A stretch of DNA of 64,000 nucleotides from positions 6,409,001 through 6,473,000 of the forward strand of contig NEEC01000002.1 in assembly GCA_002189035.1 (NCBI GenBank), in the 5' to 3' direction. The notes under the pieces are model-generated. The model saw nothing but the letters and a program-made list of their open reading frames with translations, was not told the DNA's origin and made no database searches. The position numbers were made by a program, and so were the translations under genes. The DNA comes from Utricularia gibba. Lineage: Eukaryota > Streptophyta > Magnoliopsida > Lamiales > Lentibulariaceae. Each line of letters begins with the position of its first letter. The first letter of the stretch is position 1. Of this stretch, positions 1 through 10,606 are shown in pieces.

Positions 1-667
1 AACAGCCAGAGCAATCCTTGCTCACTTTTTTACCATTCAGACAGGCAAGACTCTTGCATCCTAAACCACTCCAACTATAAATCTTTTCACTAACAACACT
101 CCAAAGTGAATCAGGAAAGTGCTGCAAACCCACCTTAGAAACTGTTCTTGCAAAGCATCTCCTACGAGGCAAAGGCTCGCATCCTTTGAGTATCAGCTTC
201 TGGGCAAGAATCCAGTCATCAGGGCACAATCCATTAACTTTGTAAATCATGAATTGGGATAACATTTCCAAAGATTTCACACAAGAATGTCCAATGGACG
301 CAACCATTTCAGTGATCCCAGTTTTCGAATCCTTACCCAGAGGAAGTCGACGCGTAGTCAGAAACTCTTTGAGCTCGTTCGCCACATTGGGTTTCGAAAA
401 ATTGATGCCTTCATAACCCAAGACGTCTTTCTCAATCTGGGTAAGCTTCTTTTGGGAAGACTCGATCTCTTTGAGAATAAGGCTGATTTTCTCTGAAATG
501 ACCGAAATGTTTCTGGGACTCCTGGAATGGTACGTGAATGCGTACAAAGCGAAAACGTTGGTGGTGACTACCGAGAATATCATGAGAAGATTCACGGAGG
601 ATGCACACAGCGACGGCTTCTTGAATCTCGCGGTTCCATCTCCGATTTTGAGATTTACAGAACCCAT
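1..667 (-). CDS. SAM-dependent methyltransferase-like membrane protein (3' end outside window)
   Basis: The frame opens with ATG at 667-665 and stays open to base 1, giving about 222 residues before the window edge. The start MGSVNLKIGDGTARF and a hydrophobic stretch at about residues 24-45 suggest a single membrane anchor. A soluble part follows with a short coiled region (EKISLILKEIESSQKK) and a Cys-rich segment with the motif GCEPLPRRRCFA. This N-terminus and the GCEPLPRRRC motif match my memory of the plant family around Arabidopsis At1g29790, annotated as SAM-dependent methyltransferase superfamily and probably in the endomembrane system. The catalytic fold would lie beyond base 1, so the activity is inferred from the family only. 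No intron is visible in this part. The substrate is unknown. Confidence 0.8.
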   Translation of the reverse strand, partial: MGSVNLKIGDGTARFKKPSLCASSVNLLMIFSVVTTNVFALYAFTYHSRSPRNISVISEKISLILKEIESSQKKLTQIEKDVLGYEGINFSKPNVANELKEFLTTRRLPLGKDSKTGITEMVASIGHSCVKSLEMLSQFMIYKVNGLCPDDWILAQKLILKGCEPLPRRRCFARTVSKVGLQHFPDSLWSVVSEKIYSWSGLGCKSLACLNGKKVSKDCSGC

Positions 668-1055
668 TTCTCTGGTGATGGTTTGCTTCTAAGTGAGAAT
701 CAGGGCCAATCGGGAACAAGCAGCAGAGTACATGAGAGAAGAAGAACGCCTCACCCCCAGGCTCAGCCCCACCAACACGAGTACGGTCAGTGCTGGAATG
801 TCACTCCCAACCACACCAATCACACATCCTGAACATGTCGTTGTCACCATTTATGAGCTTTGACTCATGTCTTTTACCTAACAAAAAATAAATAAATATA
901 TACATGTGACAAAACAACGACAAACAAGCATAAGGTGGAGAATTCCTTGAACATGGAGAAGCAAATGGGAAATGATTCCCCATGCCAAGATAAAGGGCAA
1001 AAGAAGCAGAGAAAATGAATCATGAAATCATCAGCCACGATCCTCAACAAAACAG
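668..1055. other. Spacer between methyltransferase 5' end and CCCH gene 3' end
   Basis: Non-coding by my reading. It should hold the leader and promoter of the minus-strand methyltransferase gene and the 3' UTR of the CCCH gene. An A/T-rich patch at about 883-905 could serve as a TATA region on the minus strand. Short ORFs here have no recognisable similarity. Confidence 0.5.
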
Positions 1056-3466
1056 TTATAAACTAGTAATTTCCCTGTCGAGTTTCAGCCTTTTTGTACC
1101 AGGAACTTCTGAAGCAGTGTCAACTCTTTGTTGATGAGCTAATTCATGCAGAAAAGGACAGTTAGCTCCATTCCTGCACCCCTTTGGGGTGTTGAAAAAC
1201 GTGCATGGTTTCATAATCTTGTGCTTGGTATCCCTTGGTTTCCCCATAAACATCTGCTCTTGGCCGCTTTGAGTATTGAACTGAGGTGTGGGTGTCGGCT
1301 CTCGCCTTTCTCCGCCATGTTGCTGGATGAGGCTCTTATAGTAGCTGATATCTTTTGTGACTGGAACTGCCATCGATGGAGACGTCGTGGAGTTCACTTC
1401 AGCTGGAGAATTCCATATACCTGGGATAGGCACCGGAGTAAAATAAGCTGGCCCTGCCGGAGGAATAACATCTGGTCTGATAAACTGGGCTGCAGCTGAA
1501 TTCAAAGGTGCCATGGGAATATAGTTCGAGGTTAGACCCTGCAGCCTGATTGGCTGCGCTCCAGGTGCTCTGGATGAAGTTATATGCTGTTGGTTGCTGT
1601 TGGACGTGAAGCTGGGGAAATAGGAACAGTGTGTCAAGATCTGTGTACTTGAGGCTATGCTTTTGGAGTCGGAGGAGGATCGACTGTGGCTTGCAATGCA
1701 TTGCTCTATCACTTTCCGGTCACTTAGAATCTTGATAAGCAGCTCTCGATCTATCAAATTTCCCTGATCTTTCCCTGCCATTATGGAAGTCCAGGATGCC
1801 ATAACATCTGACCCTCCACTTCCAGATTGAACATTTCCAGCAGGATTACAGCCAGGTTGTACTTCTATTGAAGTATCCTCCTCTTCGATTGGTGTGAGCG
1901 GAATCACTGGAGTTTCTTCCGTGTGATTAGAGTATTCCACCGCATCCAGTCCACAAGGGCTGCGAGAAAGGAAATCCAGTAAGATTCTTGATGGGAACAA
2001 AATGAAGAATAATTAAAGACTGCATTGCAAATTGCACTTGGGAGGAATGGCCGATGGGCGAGGATAAATAGCTTCTAACACTCCCGATTCTCGTCGATTC
2101 TGAAATTCTACTTCTGTGCTTTCTTCTCCAGCAACCAGACTCCATTCCCTATTAACTTGAAACTGCGTTGCAACAAGAGATCTCATCAAGAATGGTAAAC
2201 TCCAACATCATCATTGATATTCAGGTTCATAGACCAGATCGGCTTTGAGCATTGAGAAGCTAGAATCTCAACGTGATCAAAGTCATGTGATCCTCGCCTC
2301 CCTTCTTTTTCGGCAATTGAAGCTAGAGGAAAGAATATGAGAAAAGCTTCTACAGACAAAACACTCAGCCATCTACATAAAAATAATATATAGACACTTA
2401 CTCTAGTAGGGAGATTCCATTTAACTAGTGGTATTTGAGATAACTTCACTCCCCATGAATTCGCATGCTGGAATCCTTCAAAACCCGGAGGCTGATTCCC
2501 ATTAGAACCCAGAATTTCATGTAGTGCTGAACCTGATGCCTTTGCTTGGAGATGGTCTTGAGTTCCAAAACCTACTTCTGAAGGAGATTCCTCTAATAAA
2601 AACATCCTTACCTACAAAACTCAATGATTCAATCTCACACATGAATCCAAGTACATGACAAAAATATAAAATACCAGTAGGAGCCATAGAAGGTACGCAC
2701 CAAAAAAAAATTATACCCCACAAATATAATAAAAAAAGGCCAAAAGGTTAACCAGAGACTAAACGATTCTCCGAGGACGCATTGCTACAAGATAAGGACC
2801 ATCTTACAAAGAAACCTCTAAACATCAGGAGCCAAAGCAGCACGAGCTTAAGACATTCACCAACCTTACTCACAGTTTGCGCACAGAGGTAAGACTTATC
2901 CACATGAAACCATGGTATAAAACTAATGACATTGATGGTGTTGTACTTTTTTAATTGGCTGGTATTGCTGCATACTGTCACAGAAAATTTTATCTGTTCA
3001 ATAAGGCTTGGTGTTGGTTGATTAGATTTTTTACAACATATGATCGGATCAATCTACAATCAAATTCAATTGGGAAAAGGGATAAAAGTGTTATTGCATA
3101 CAAATGATTTAAGCTATGTCAACGCTACCTCAAAGAAACAAAAAATACAGTCAACGCATTACCAATTAACCTTTCACCTGAGGCTTCGAAAAAAGATTCG
3201 CTTTATGAATTGATTATACAAAGTTGAAAAACGTCTCTTGAACAGGCAACTCCATACGAATACTCATCGGCCGACCATATTTCGCAGCGAATCGGAACAT
3301 AGAAACATAAAAACGATTTTGGTAACCACCTTCTTTCTTATGAATCTTCATTACCAATTTTACAAATCCTCAAGAAATTCTCCAACGAAATGGCAGAAAA
3401 GATATACCTGACAGAGAGTAAAATCGGATGCCCAAGTCACCCTTTTCACTTTCTTCGATCCTCCAT
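1056..3466 (-). CDS. CCCH zinc-finger protein, AtC3H6-like (start codon out of frame by one base)
   Basis: Four exons are read on the minus strand: 3466-3408, 2611-2402, 2162-2038 and 1959-1056, all with GT-AG borders and continuous phase. The first exons carry KVKRVTWASDFTLCQ and LLEESPSEVGFGTQDHLQAK. A later block has LVKWNLPTR and SAIPPNP. The last exon ends with one CCCH finger (CTFFNTPKGCRNGANCPFLH) and a basic tail. This order matches plant C3H6-type proteins, probably nuclear RNA- or chromatin-associated regulators of unclear function. About 432 residues are expected, close to the Arabidopsis 413. The only suitable ATG (3466-3464) is one base out of frame with the first exon, and an in-frame TAA lies at 3470-3468. 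One more G in the GG at 3461-3460 would repair it. Alternatively the start lies in an unseen upstream exon. The IQD32-like gene lies upstream on the same strand. Confidence 0.82.
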
Positions 3467-4593
3467 GTTACCCATAAACTAATTCGATTCGCAACGTATA
3501 TACAACTGGATGTAAATCTTATGCATTCGATCAATCTCCGGACTCTGGGTTGTGCTGCCAGCCAAATGTCTTTGAACACGCTGTATTCTCTCGATTAAAT
3601 TTTAGCCCATTGCTTCTGAATCTGATCTACGAATTGGATATCGAGAGCACGGACGTTGCACGAAACCCTGAACAGAAACCCTAGATCCATCCACGTTTTC
3701 TCGCCATCCTCTTCAGCGTTCCGCCGCTATCTGTTGAAACTTGGGCCAGCAAACATACATACGCACAGTCGCACACGCGCGGAAAACGATTTTTTTTTTT
3801 TTTTTACTTTCCCTTTTTTAGTTGGGAAATTCAAATTTCGATATCCCCATATATGTACACCAAATATCACTATCCGCATAATCTTGGTTTTGATTTGATA
3901 CCCAATTCGTTTTATGCGATATTATCTGCTTCAAATACTTAATTCTCATGACTTTACTTTTTTTCTTATTTTAACTTGTTTTCTTAAAAGGTTATCTATT
4001 CTTATTTTATCGTAGATCATATGTAATCATTTTACTCAATATAATCATTTCTTTCATCTGTAATCAATGTAGAATTCACTTAAGACTATTCTATACTTTC
4101 ATGGGATAGGACATCACATATATAATTATTTATAAATCAGATCATCCTTATTGTGTAGATCATACATTAAAATAAAAAATTAATATCAAGAATTGTTAAT
4201 TTTTCACATATATATTAAAAATGATTGAATTTCTAAAGATTTGAAATAAATATAAGCATTTAATGGATAATTATTTTTAAAAAATGACCATCTTCATATT
4301 CTATCTCACCAAAATTTTTACATTGAGTATGATCATTTGCCACTTTTCTAAGTATCTACTTGAAAATGGTGACAAACAATGCAAAAGATAAAAAGAAGAT
4401 GAGAGAGTTCCAGTCACAAACAATGGGAGATGATCAGAAGTAAGTCAATTTACAAACACAGAGTCTTGTTCTTTTATATATGTCTGGAGACATGCAGTAG
4501 TTGTAGCTAGTTCCTGTTGTATTCAGACAAAGCAAACACAATGTGTGAATATGAAGGGGCTTCCACCTCAGTTTTCTGATGTTGGTGGCTTCA
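3467..4593. other. Leader/promoter of CCCH gene and AT-rich spacer
   Basis: The first 350 bases probably hold the CCCH gene's leader and promoter. They include a telo-box-like AAACCCTAG at 3676-3684 and a run of 16 T at 3790-3805. From about 3900 to 4560 the sequence is AT-rich with no gene I can support. The 3' UTR of the IQD gene should enter near 4590. Confidence 0.5.
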
Positions 4594-7343
4594 TCATCGC
4601 CGCCATTTCCGGTCTAGAAACAGTATTACAGAGTGAGATGTGAAAAGATTTGCTGTAGGGAAATGGCTAAGTTCAGGGTTTACCTTGAGGAGATTTAGTG
4701 CTGTTTCCTGCTGCATTCTGTTGTGTCAGTGGTAGAGTGCGCTGGATACGGGAGATTCCTGCCTCTCATTTGAACCAGGAAGAGAACGTCTCTTTTTTAT
4801 GAATGTGCCCTTTTCTTGCGCATCTGGGCTTGATCTTGGAGAGCCGTTTGCAATCAATTTCGCCTTAGCTGACTCGGTGGCCTGCATATATCCCGGTAGA
4901 GAGTTGCTGCTGCTAGTGGTGTCTCTTAGGTCCTGATCCTTATGATCATGTTTTGCTGAACCAGATGAGTTTCTAGATATTCTGGATTTGTGCTCCTGTG
5001 AATGTTCCATGCTGCTTCTAGAGGAAGAATCTTGAATGAGAGTTGAGTGTGGTGTTTGTTCATTTATCATAACCCCGACCTTGGAAGGAGACTCGGCTTT
5101 TTCCACTTCATTGGCAGCAGACACTTGGCTGGAAGGTGTTGCCTGAGATTCAGGGATGTTGGTTTGACTCATTTGGCTCCTTGGAGAATTTTCAGGTGAC
5201 GGCTTCTGGTTCTCTATCTCTGCTGAGGTGTTCTCATTCAGAAGCGAATCTGTTATAGGAGTGATAGATTCCTGTAATTCCTTGGCCTCCGGGTATGAAG
5301 GATGAAGCTCTGCTGCCTTCTCACTCGTAACATGATTGGTCTCATATGGAACTCCTGTTTCCGGTCGAATTTCAATGACTCCAAACTCAGATCCATCTGA
5401 ATCCAGTGTAGAGGAGATAGAAAGTTCAGTTCCGCACTCAGAGCCACAAATCCCAATTGCTGATGCAGAAGAAGTAACACCATCAATGAGTACTTTATCC
5501 CTCGACTTGGACTGATCATGATCAGGAGGAGAATATTGGTCACAACTGGAGAAGCTGGTTAACTTCAGAGGCGTGGCATCTGAGGTTAGATCCTCATACT
5601 TCGATTCCTTGGCAATGAAAGCAGGATTACTAGCATTTCCAGAGAACTCTTCCACTTCAGTGTTCGGTTCCTCAGCAGAGCAAATTTTTGGTTCAGCTTT
5701 TATCCCTTCACTTCCTGACTTCTCCTCGGCCGGAGATTCTGCCGCCTCAATGTCATTCAAGTCTGTTCCCTTTGTTTCCATTGGAACGGATTCTGCAATG
5801 AAGGGTCCTGAATGATGGAGCAAAGGTGCCACATGTTTCAGTGGCTTAAGATTGAAGCCGTCTGCATCATACACAATCGCATTGCTTTCATCTTCGGATC
5901 CTTCTGCTGATCCAGCAAATTCAGGTATTATCTCAATTGTCTCTGAAAGACTTCCAGGTGTAGCTACACCATCATCAATAGCATCAGAATCATCAGGTCT
6001 TTCAGCTGATTTCTCAATGGTTGCAGATCCAGATCCCTGATGCTCATCACTCACTGTTGAAGCTGACGTCCATATTTCAAGCCACTTCCAGGAGTCCGAC
6101 TTGGGTTCACATTTGATAATGATGCGTTTGGTTCTTGGCGTTGACTCCATAAGCTTAATAAAAATCCATGGACAACATCAAGGTCTATAATTAGAACTCA
6201 AAACGATGTTAAAGCCACATGTTTACCTGATTTGCAAAAGCATTGGTAAGTAGTTTGTCGATGGATACATAGGTGCATTTGCAATTTGGTTCAACTTCTT
6301 TCGTAGCCTGCAAGAAACAGGCATCCTCATGTTAGAATGCTCAGCAACAGAAGACACTTCCGAGGAAGATTCATTTTTATGATAAATGGAAAGTAGATTA
6401 AACAGCAGCCACACACTACAGTTGATCCCTTTTCTTGGCTCCTACCTTCTTTGCAGAATCATTAGAGCCATCGATAAGCAATCGAGCACGTACGCGAGCT
6501 TGGATTCTAATGATCGCTTGGACACAACAAAGTGCCCCAACAGCCTGCTTACGAACTAAGTGTCCACGCACAGCAGCTTGTAATTTGGTAACATTCTTCT
6601 CTTTCAAGAACAACCTTCGAGCCTAGCAAAAAAAAACAAAAAATTATCCTCATTTCCAGTCAAAAGAATGATTTTGGAGTTGGAAAGAACAGGAAGAAGG
6701 TTACCAGAAATCCCCTAATGAAAGCCTGGATTATGACAACACTAGCCTCATCAAAGGTACAAACTTCTTCGGAATTATCCTCAACCTCATCAAGGATGTT
6801 CGATATCTTGGATTCCTGTTCAGTAGACGTCACATTCTTTTCCTCAATCGGTTGAACGACTGGAGTCTTCTCAGTCACATCTACGCCAGCCTCAGCCTGG
6901 CAGCTCACTGACTTAACTTCATGGTTTTCGTTGTTTACGGACTGAGGCACTTCCTGGCCAAACTGATCAGTCAATACTCGATGTCGAGCTGATCTCTTCC
7001 GGAAACTCCATCCACGACGATCCGTTGAACCCTTGCTCTACGAACAGATTCCATAAAAAAATAAGACAATTCAGCTAAAAAAACATCCAAATTGAATCAT
7101 CTGCCGTAACAATTTTCAGGAATTGGATTTAAACCGTCTTAATCACAATCTAATTAGTTTCACCTCAAAACAGTGACAGATCCACTTCCAAGTAACAAAA
7201 ATATCAAATCCATAACCGCAATGCAGCTCAAAAAACGCATCAAATAAACGAGTTCATACATCAGCAGCTTGAACATCGTCATGGTCGACTGAGCGACTGC
7301 CGCATGCGAGGATCTTGAAGCACGACGGAGCAGATTTACCCAT
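4594..7343 (-). CDS. IQD32: IQ67-domain calmodulin-binding protein, IQD32-like (C-terminal frameshift)
   Basis: Six exons on the minus strand: 7343-7260, 7037-6705, 6622-6446, 6307-6227, 6153-4684 and 4613-4594. The start MGKSAPSCFKILACGS is typical of the family. The exon 2/3 junction carries the IQ67 region with three IQ motifs (IQAFIRGFLARR, LQAAVRGHLVRKQ, IQARVRARL), which bind calmodulin. Next come an LxNxFAxQLMESTP-type block and a long acidic, Ser-rich, probably disordered region. IQD proteins link Ca2+/calmodulin to microtubules and the plasma membrane. As given, exon 5 stops at 4726 (about 700 residues). Shifting the frame by one base in the GGG at 4750-4752 reads through SPRIQRTLPL and joins exon 6, which encodes DRKWRR and a stop, the expected family ending (about 721 residues). 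The CCCH gene follows downstream on the same strand, as I recall for At1g19870/At1g19860. Confidence 0.88.
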
Positions 7344-10300
7344 ACCTATTCTCATTCTCATAAATCTGGAGCAGAATTTGTACGGCTGCGCTCCCTCCGC
7401 CGGCCGCAACTTCACCACCACACTTCGCCGGTCGTTTGAAAATGGGAAGAAATGCGGGGGAATAGCAGACCTCAACCACTCAGTAGATCTCGTTCCCTTT
7501 TTCTATCTGCATCCCGGTTATTTTTCTCATCATCATTATTATTATTAATAGCCAATGGGAGCGATGATTAGCGTAGTTAAGCTAACTCCTCAGCCATTAA
7601 TTACATTTTACTAGCGTAGGTGCAGGGGACAGAATTATTTTATTTAATGGGATTATAATAAATGCACACCTAGGCGTGGGGCCCAGCGGGACAAATCTGG
7701 TTGTGATTAGGACGGCTGAGGTGATTAAGCGCCAATGATTGGTGGTAAGAACGCGTTTGATTGGTCCACGCGGCGAAATAACATTGGAGGATGGGGCACT
7801 TGAGTGGACCCCAGGGGTTTTAATGGAATACCAAATCTCACTTTTTAATCACTTTATTTGTTTTAATTACTTAGGTACTAGCTGCACCTGAACAGAAAAT
7901 TCAGGTGTTTGGGATTATAATTGTTTATTTAATTAAAAATGCATTTTTATTATGGGGTAAAAATAAAACAAATCCACAAAATTAGAAATATTTATCTCAT
8001 AATTATATGATATATTTTTTTAAAAATAACCTAATAATTAGAGCGGTTGGTAGTTAGTTGAGGACCACTGGCCAGTCATGAACATCCCCACACCCAACCA
8101 CTTTATCATCTCTTCATGTGTGTATGGGTAGTTGGACATTTTTCTGTCAAATTTTTAATTATGATAAGTGACTTTGGCACCAATGAGTACTTATCATTTA
8201 CCAAAATTGCACTACTACTCCTCACTGTTTGATGAAAATGATGATTTTAATTTCCATTGACATAATTGATCTCTATTATTTAATTGTTATCATTTTTAAT
8301 CTTTCAAATTTGACTTATTATATAAAATTACTTTTCAATATTTGTTTAATCAGATCCAAGAAGAAAAATCGATATGACTGTCATGGTTTATATGAAATCA
8401 TTAAAGAAATAAAGATCATATATTGGATGAAAAATGCGAAGACGTTGTTTTTATATGATGACGATTTCAATTGAAAAGATATATCATTGTAACGAAAAGT
8501 ATTATAAAAAAATTAAAAACATTCAAAAATCAATAATAGCATCCAATATTGATGGGATTAGTATAAAAAGTTCAATTTTTTTAAAAGAATAAATAGTATA
8601 TTTAAATAACTCATTTCATGGATTTAATGTATATTATCAATTCCAAATTTAGTTAAATAGTTTCTATTGTCATATTTAATATTCAAATTTTGACATATTG
8701 CATTTTTAATTCCCAATTTTTTGATACTACAATCATATTAAGTTTTAATTTTTTTTTATTTCAATCATTTTTTATCCCCATTATTTAAATACGAGTTAGA
8801 ATTGATTTTTAATATCTAAAAATTAGATATAATTGATCTTTATTATTTCATAATTTGATAAAATTGGTCCTCATTTTTTTGACTACCATCGATTGGAAAT
8901 AGTAAAGTAGTACAATTGAATTTAGGGAAAAAAATTAAAATTTTAAATTGGAGATCGATTTTACCATTAATTTAAATAATGAATATTATTTTTATTCTAT
9001 TTTAAAACAGTAGTAAGCTAATTATAAACGATTTTTAAAATGATGTAAATTAAAAAATTATTTTTAAGGACCAATTATACTATTTAGATAAAAAGTAAGG
9101 AATATTGTTATAAGTTTTATAATAAAAAATTAGGTTGTAGTAAAATAAAAAACAAAATGTACTATTTTAACCTAAAAATAATAATTAATCCCCTGACACG
9201 TTATCCGGCATAACCCCTTGCTGGGGCCCATGCTCGTCATTAAACCTTTTTAGAGATCCAACAAGACTGGATTAAAGTGTCGCAGCCATGTTCCATTAAG
9301 GGCTGAAAGGGGACCACAACCCCCCTTGTGCGCCCTCCACGTGTACATGCAGAAGGTTCGCCGCCGGGTCGCTGTCCGCAAATGGATTTTTTTTTGTCTT
9401 ATCATTTATTTAAATATTCAAGTCATTTTCTATGCAAGTTCTGGGCCGTAAAAATAAAAGCCCATGAACATATGAAAAGACGAGGAAAGCCCATAAAATA
9501 AATTATTGCCATAATTAAAATAATACCTTTAATATAAATGTATTTGATTTATTATAATTTATAAAATATAATTTATAAATTTATAAAATTAAAAATTAAA
9601 AATTATTTTCATCCCAAATGAATCTATTTTATTATAATAAGTTCTAAAACTATATTAATTTTCATTCTATCATAATTAAATTTTGTAAGAAAGCTTTTTG
9701 TAGCTGTTGGACATGTATATGTGACGTGGGCAGATTCCATCAGCGGGGAATTTTCAATTAGCAGTAGTTTACAGATTCGTGTTGTTGTCGCTGTGCCGCT
9801 CGGGGGATGGCCGTCTGAAAACGTTGAAGAATTGGCAGGAAGAAGGTTTGCAGCCATTACTTTATTCCACCAGATCTTAGCTTTTGTGTAATGTAGTTAA
9901 CAGTCCCTTGTTTCTGGTTGCCTTTAACTGACGCTTTAATTTTCGTATAGCAGCTCTTGATTCTGTTGAAATATTCGTGATTAGAACTGCTCTGTGCGAC
10001 CCGCCAAAATTTAGTGCTGTCTTGCGAACAAGGTGGCCTTCCCATGTTTCAATTTTAGTTTATTGAGGCGGGAAATTGGTTGTGTATTTATTTGTATCTT
10101 GTAATGGTAGATTCGAGTGGCTGGTGTGCGATTTGGAGGGAAGTTGGGGGGCTAAGCGTTGTTCTTTACCGTAGTTGGGGAGGCTGCTCAGGTTTGTTTT
10201 GCCGGGATGTTGTATTTGAGTTTCCTGCATTAGGAATATGACGAACCCTAGGTGTTGTGTTTGTATTGAATCTGATTTGGGTGTTTGAAAAGCGGTTATT

Positions 10301-10606
10301 GGCATTTTTAATTATTTGGATGGTACGTTTTGTTTGACGATGTATTTGAAGTTAGGGCTAGATGAAGTTCTTTCGTGACTGATTAGATCCAGGGTGTTGG
10401 GATTGGGGATGAAGGATTATTCGCCTGGAAATTCTTTCTGATATCTTTTGGAGGAAATGAGACTATGAAATCCGACCTTTTACCCTTTTCCCCTTTCTGT
10501 TTTTGCTGACGTTGAAGTTTTGATCCAGGTGGAGCCGGCATCTAAAGGGTGGTGGGGATTCAATTGGACTCGGGGCTAGATTTTAGGGGTTTGTTGTTCA
10601 GAGGAA
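7344..10606. other. AT-rich spacer and probable LDL3 leader/promoter
   Basis: The part 7344-9180 includes the IQD gene's leader and AT-rich DNA with no supported gene. A more GC-rich island at about 9190-9390 holds a CACGTG core near 9338. From about 9700 to 10606 base composition changes and the sequence probably includes the LDL3 5' UTR, perhaps with a leader intron that I could not delimit. Small ORFs here resemble nothing I know. Confidence 0.45.
9442..9493. promoter_or_regulatory. Site II-type (TGGGCC/AGCCCA) cluster upstream of LDL3
   Basis: TGGGCC at 9442-9447 and AGCCCA at 9460-9465 and 9488-9493 fit the TGGGCY site II element bound by TCP factors in plant housekeeping promoters. The cluster lies about 1.1 kb before the LDL3 start codon, compatible with a promoter upstream of a long leader. 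Binding is inferred from motif identity only. Confidence 0.35.

Noticed and set aside
2748-2981. Minus-strand ORF considered as first exon of the CCCH gene
   Set aside because: It lacks the conserved KRVTWASD block, which is found instead at 3463-3408 in correct phase with exon 2.
3656-3898. 80-codon plus-strand ORF at the CCCH promoter
   Set aside because: It spans a T run giving a poly-Phe stretch and has no family resemblance.
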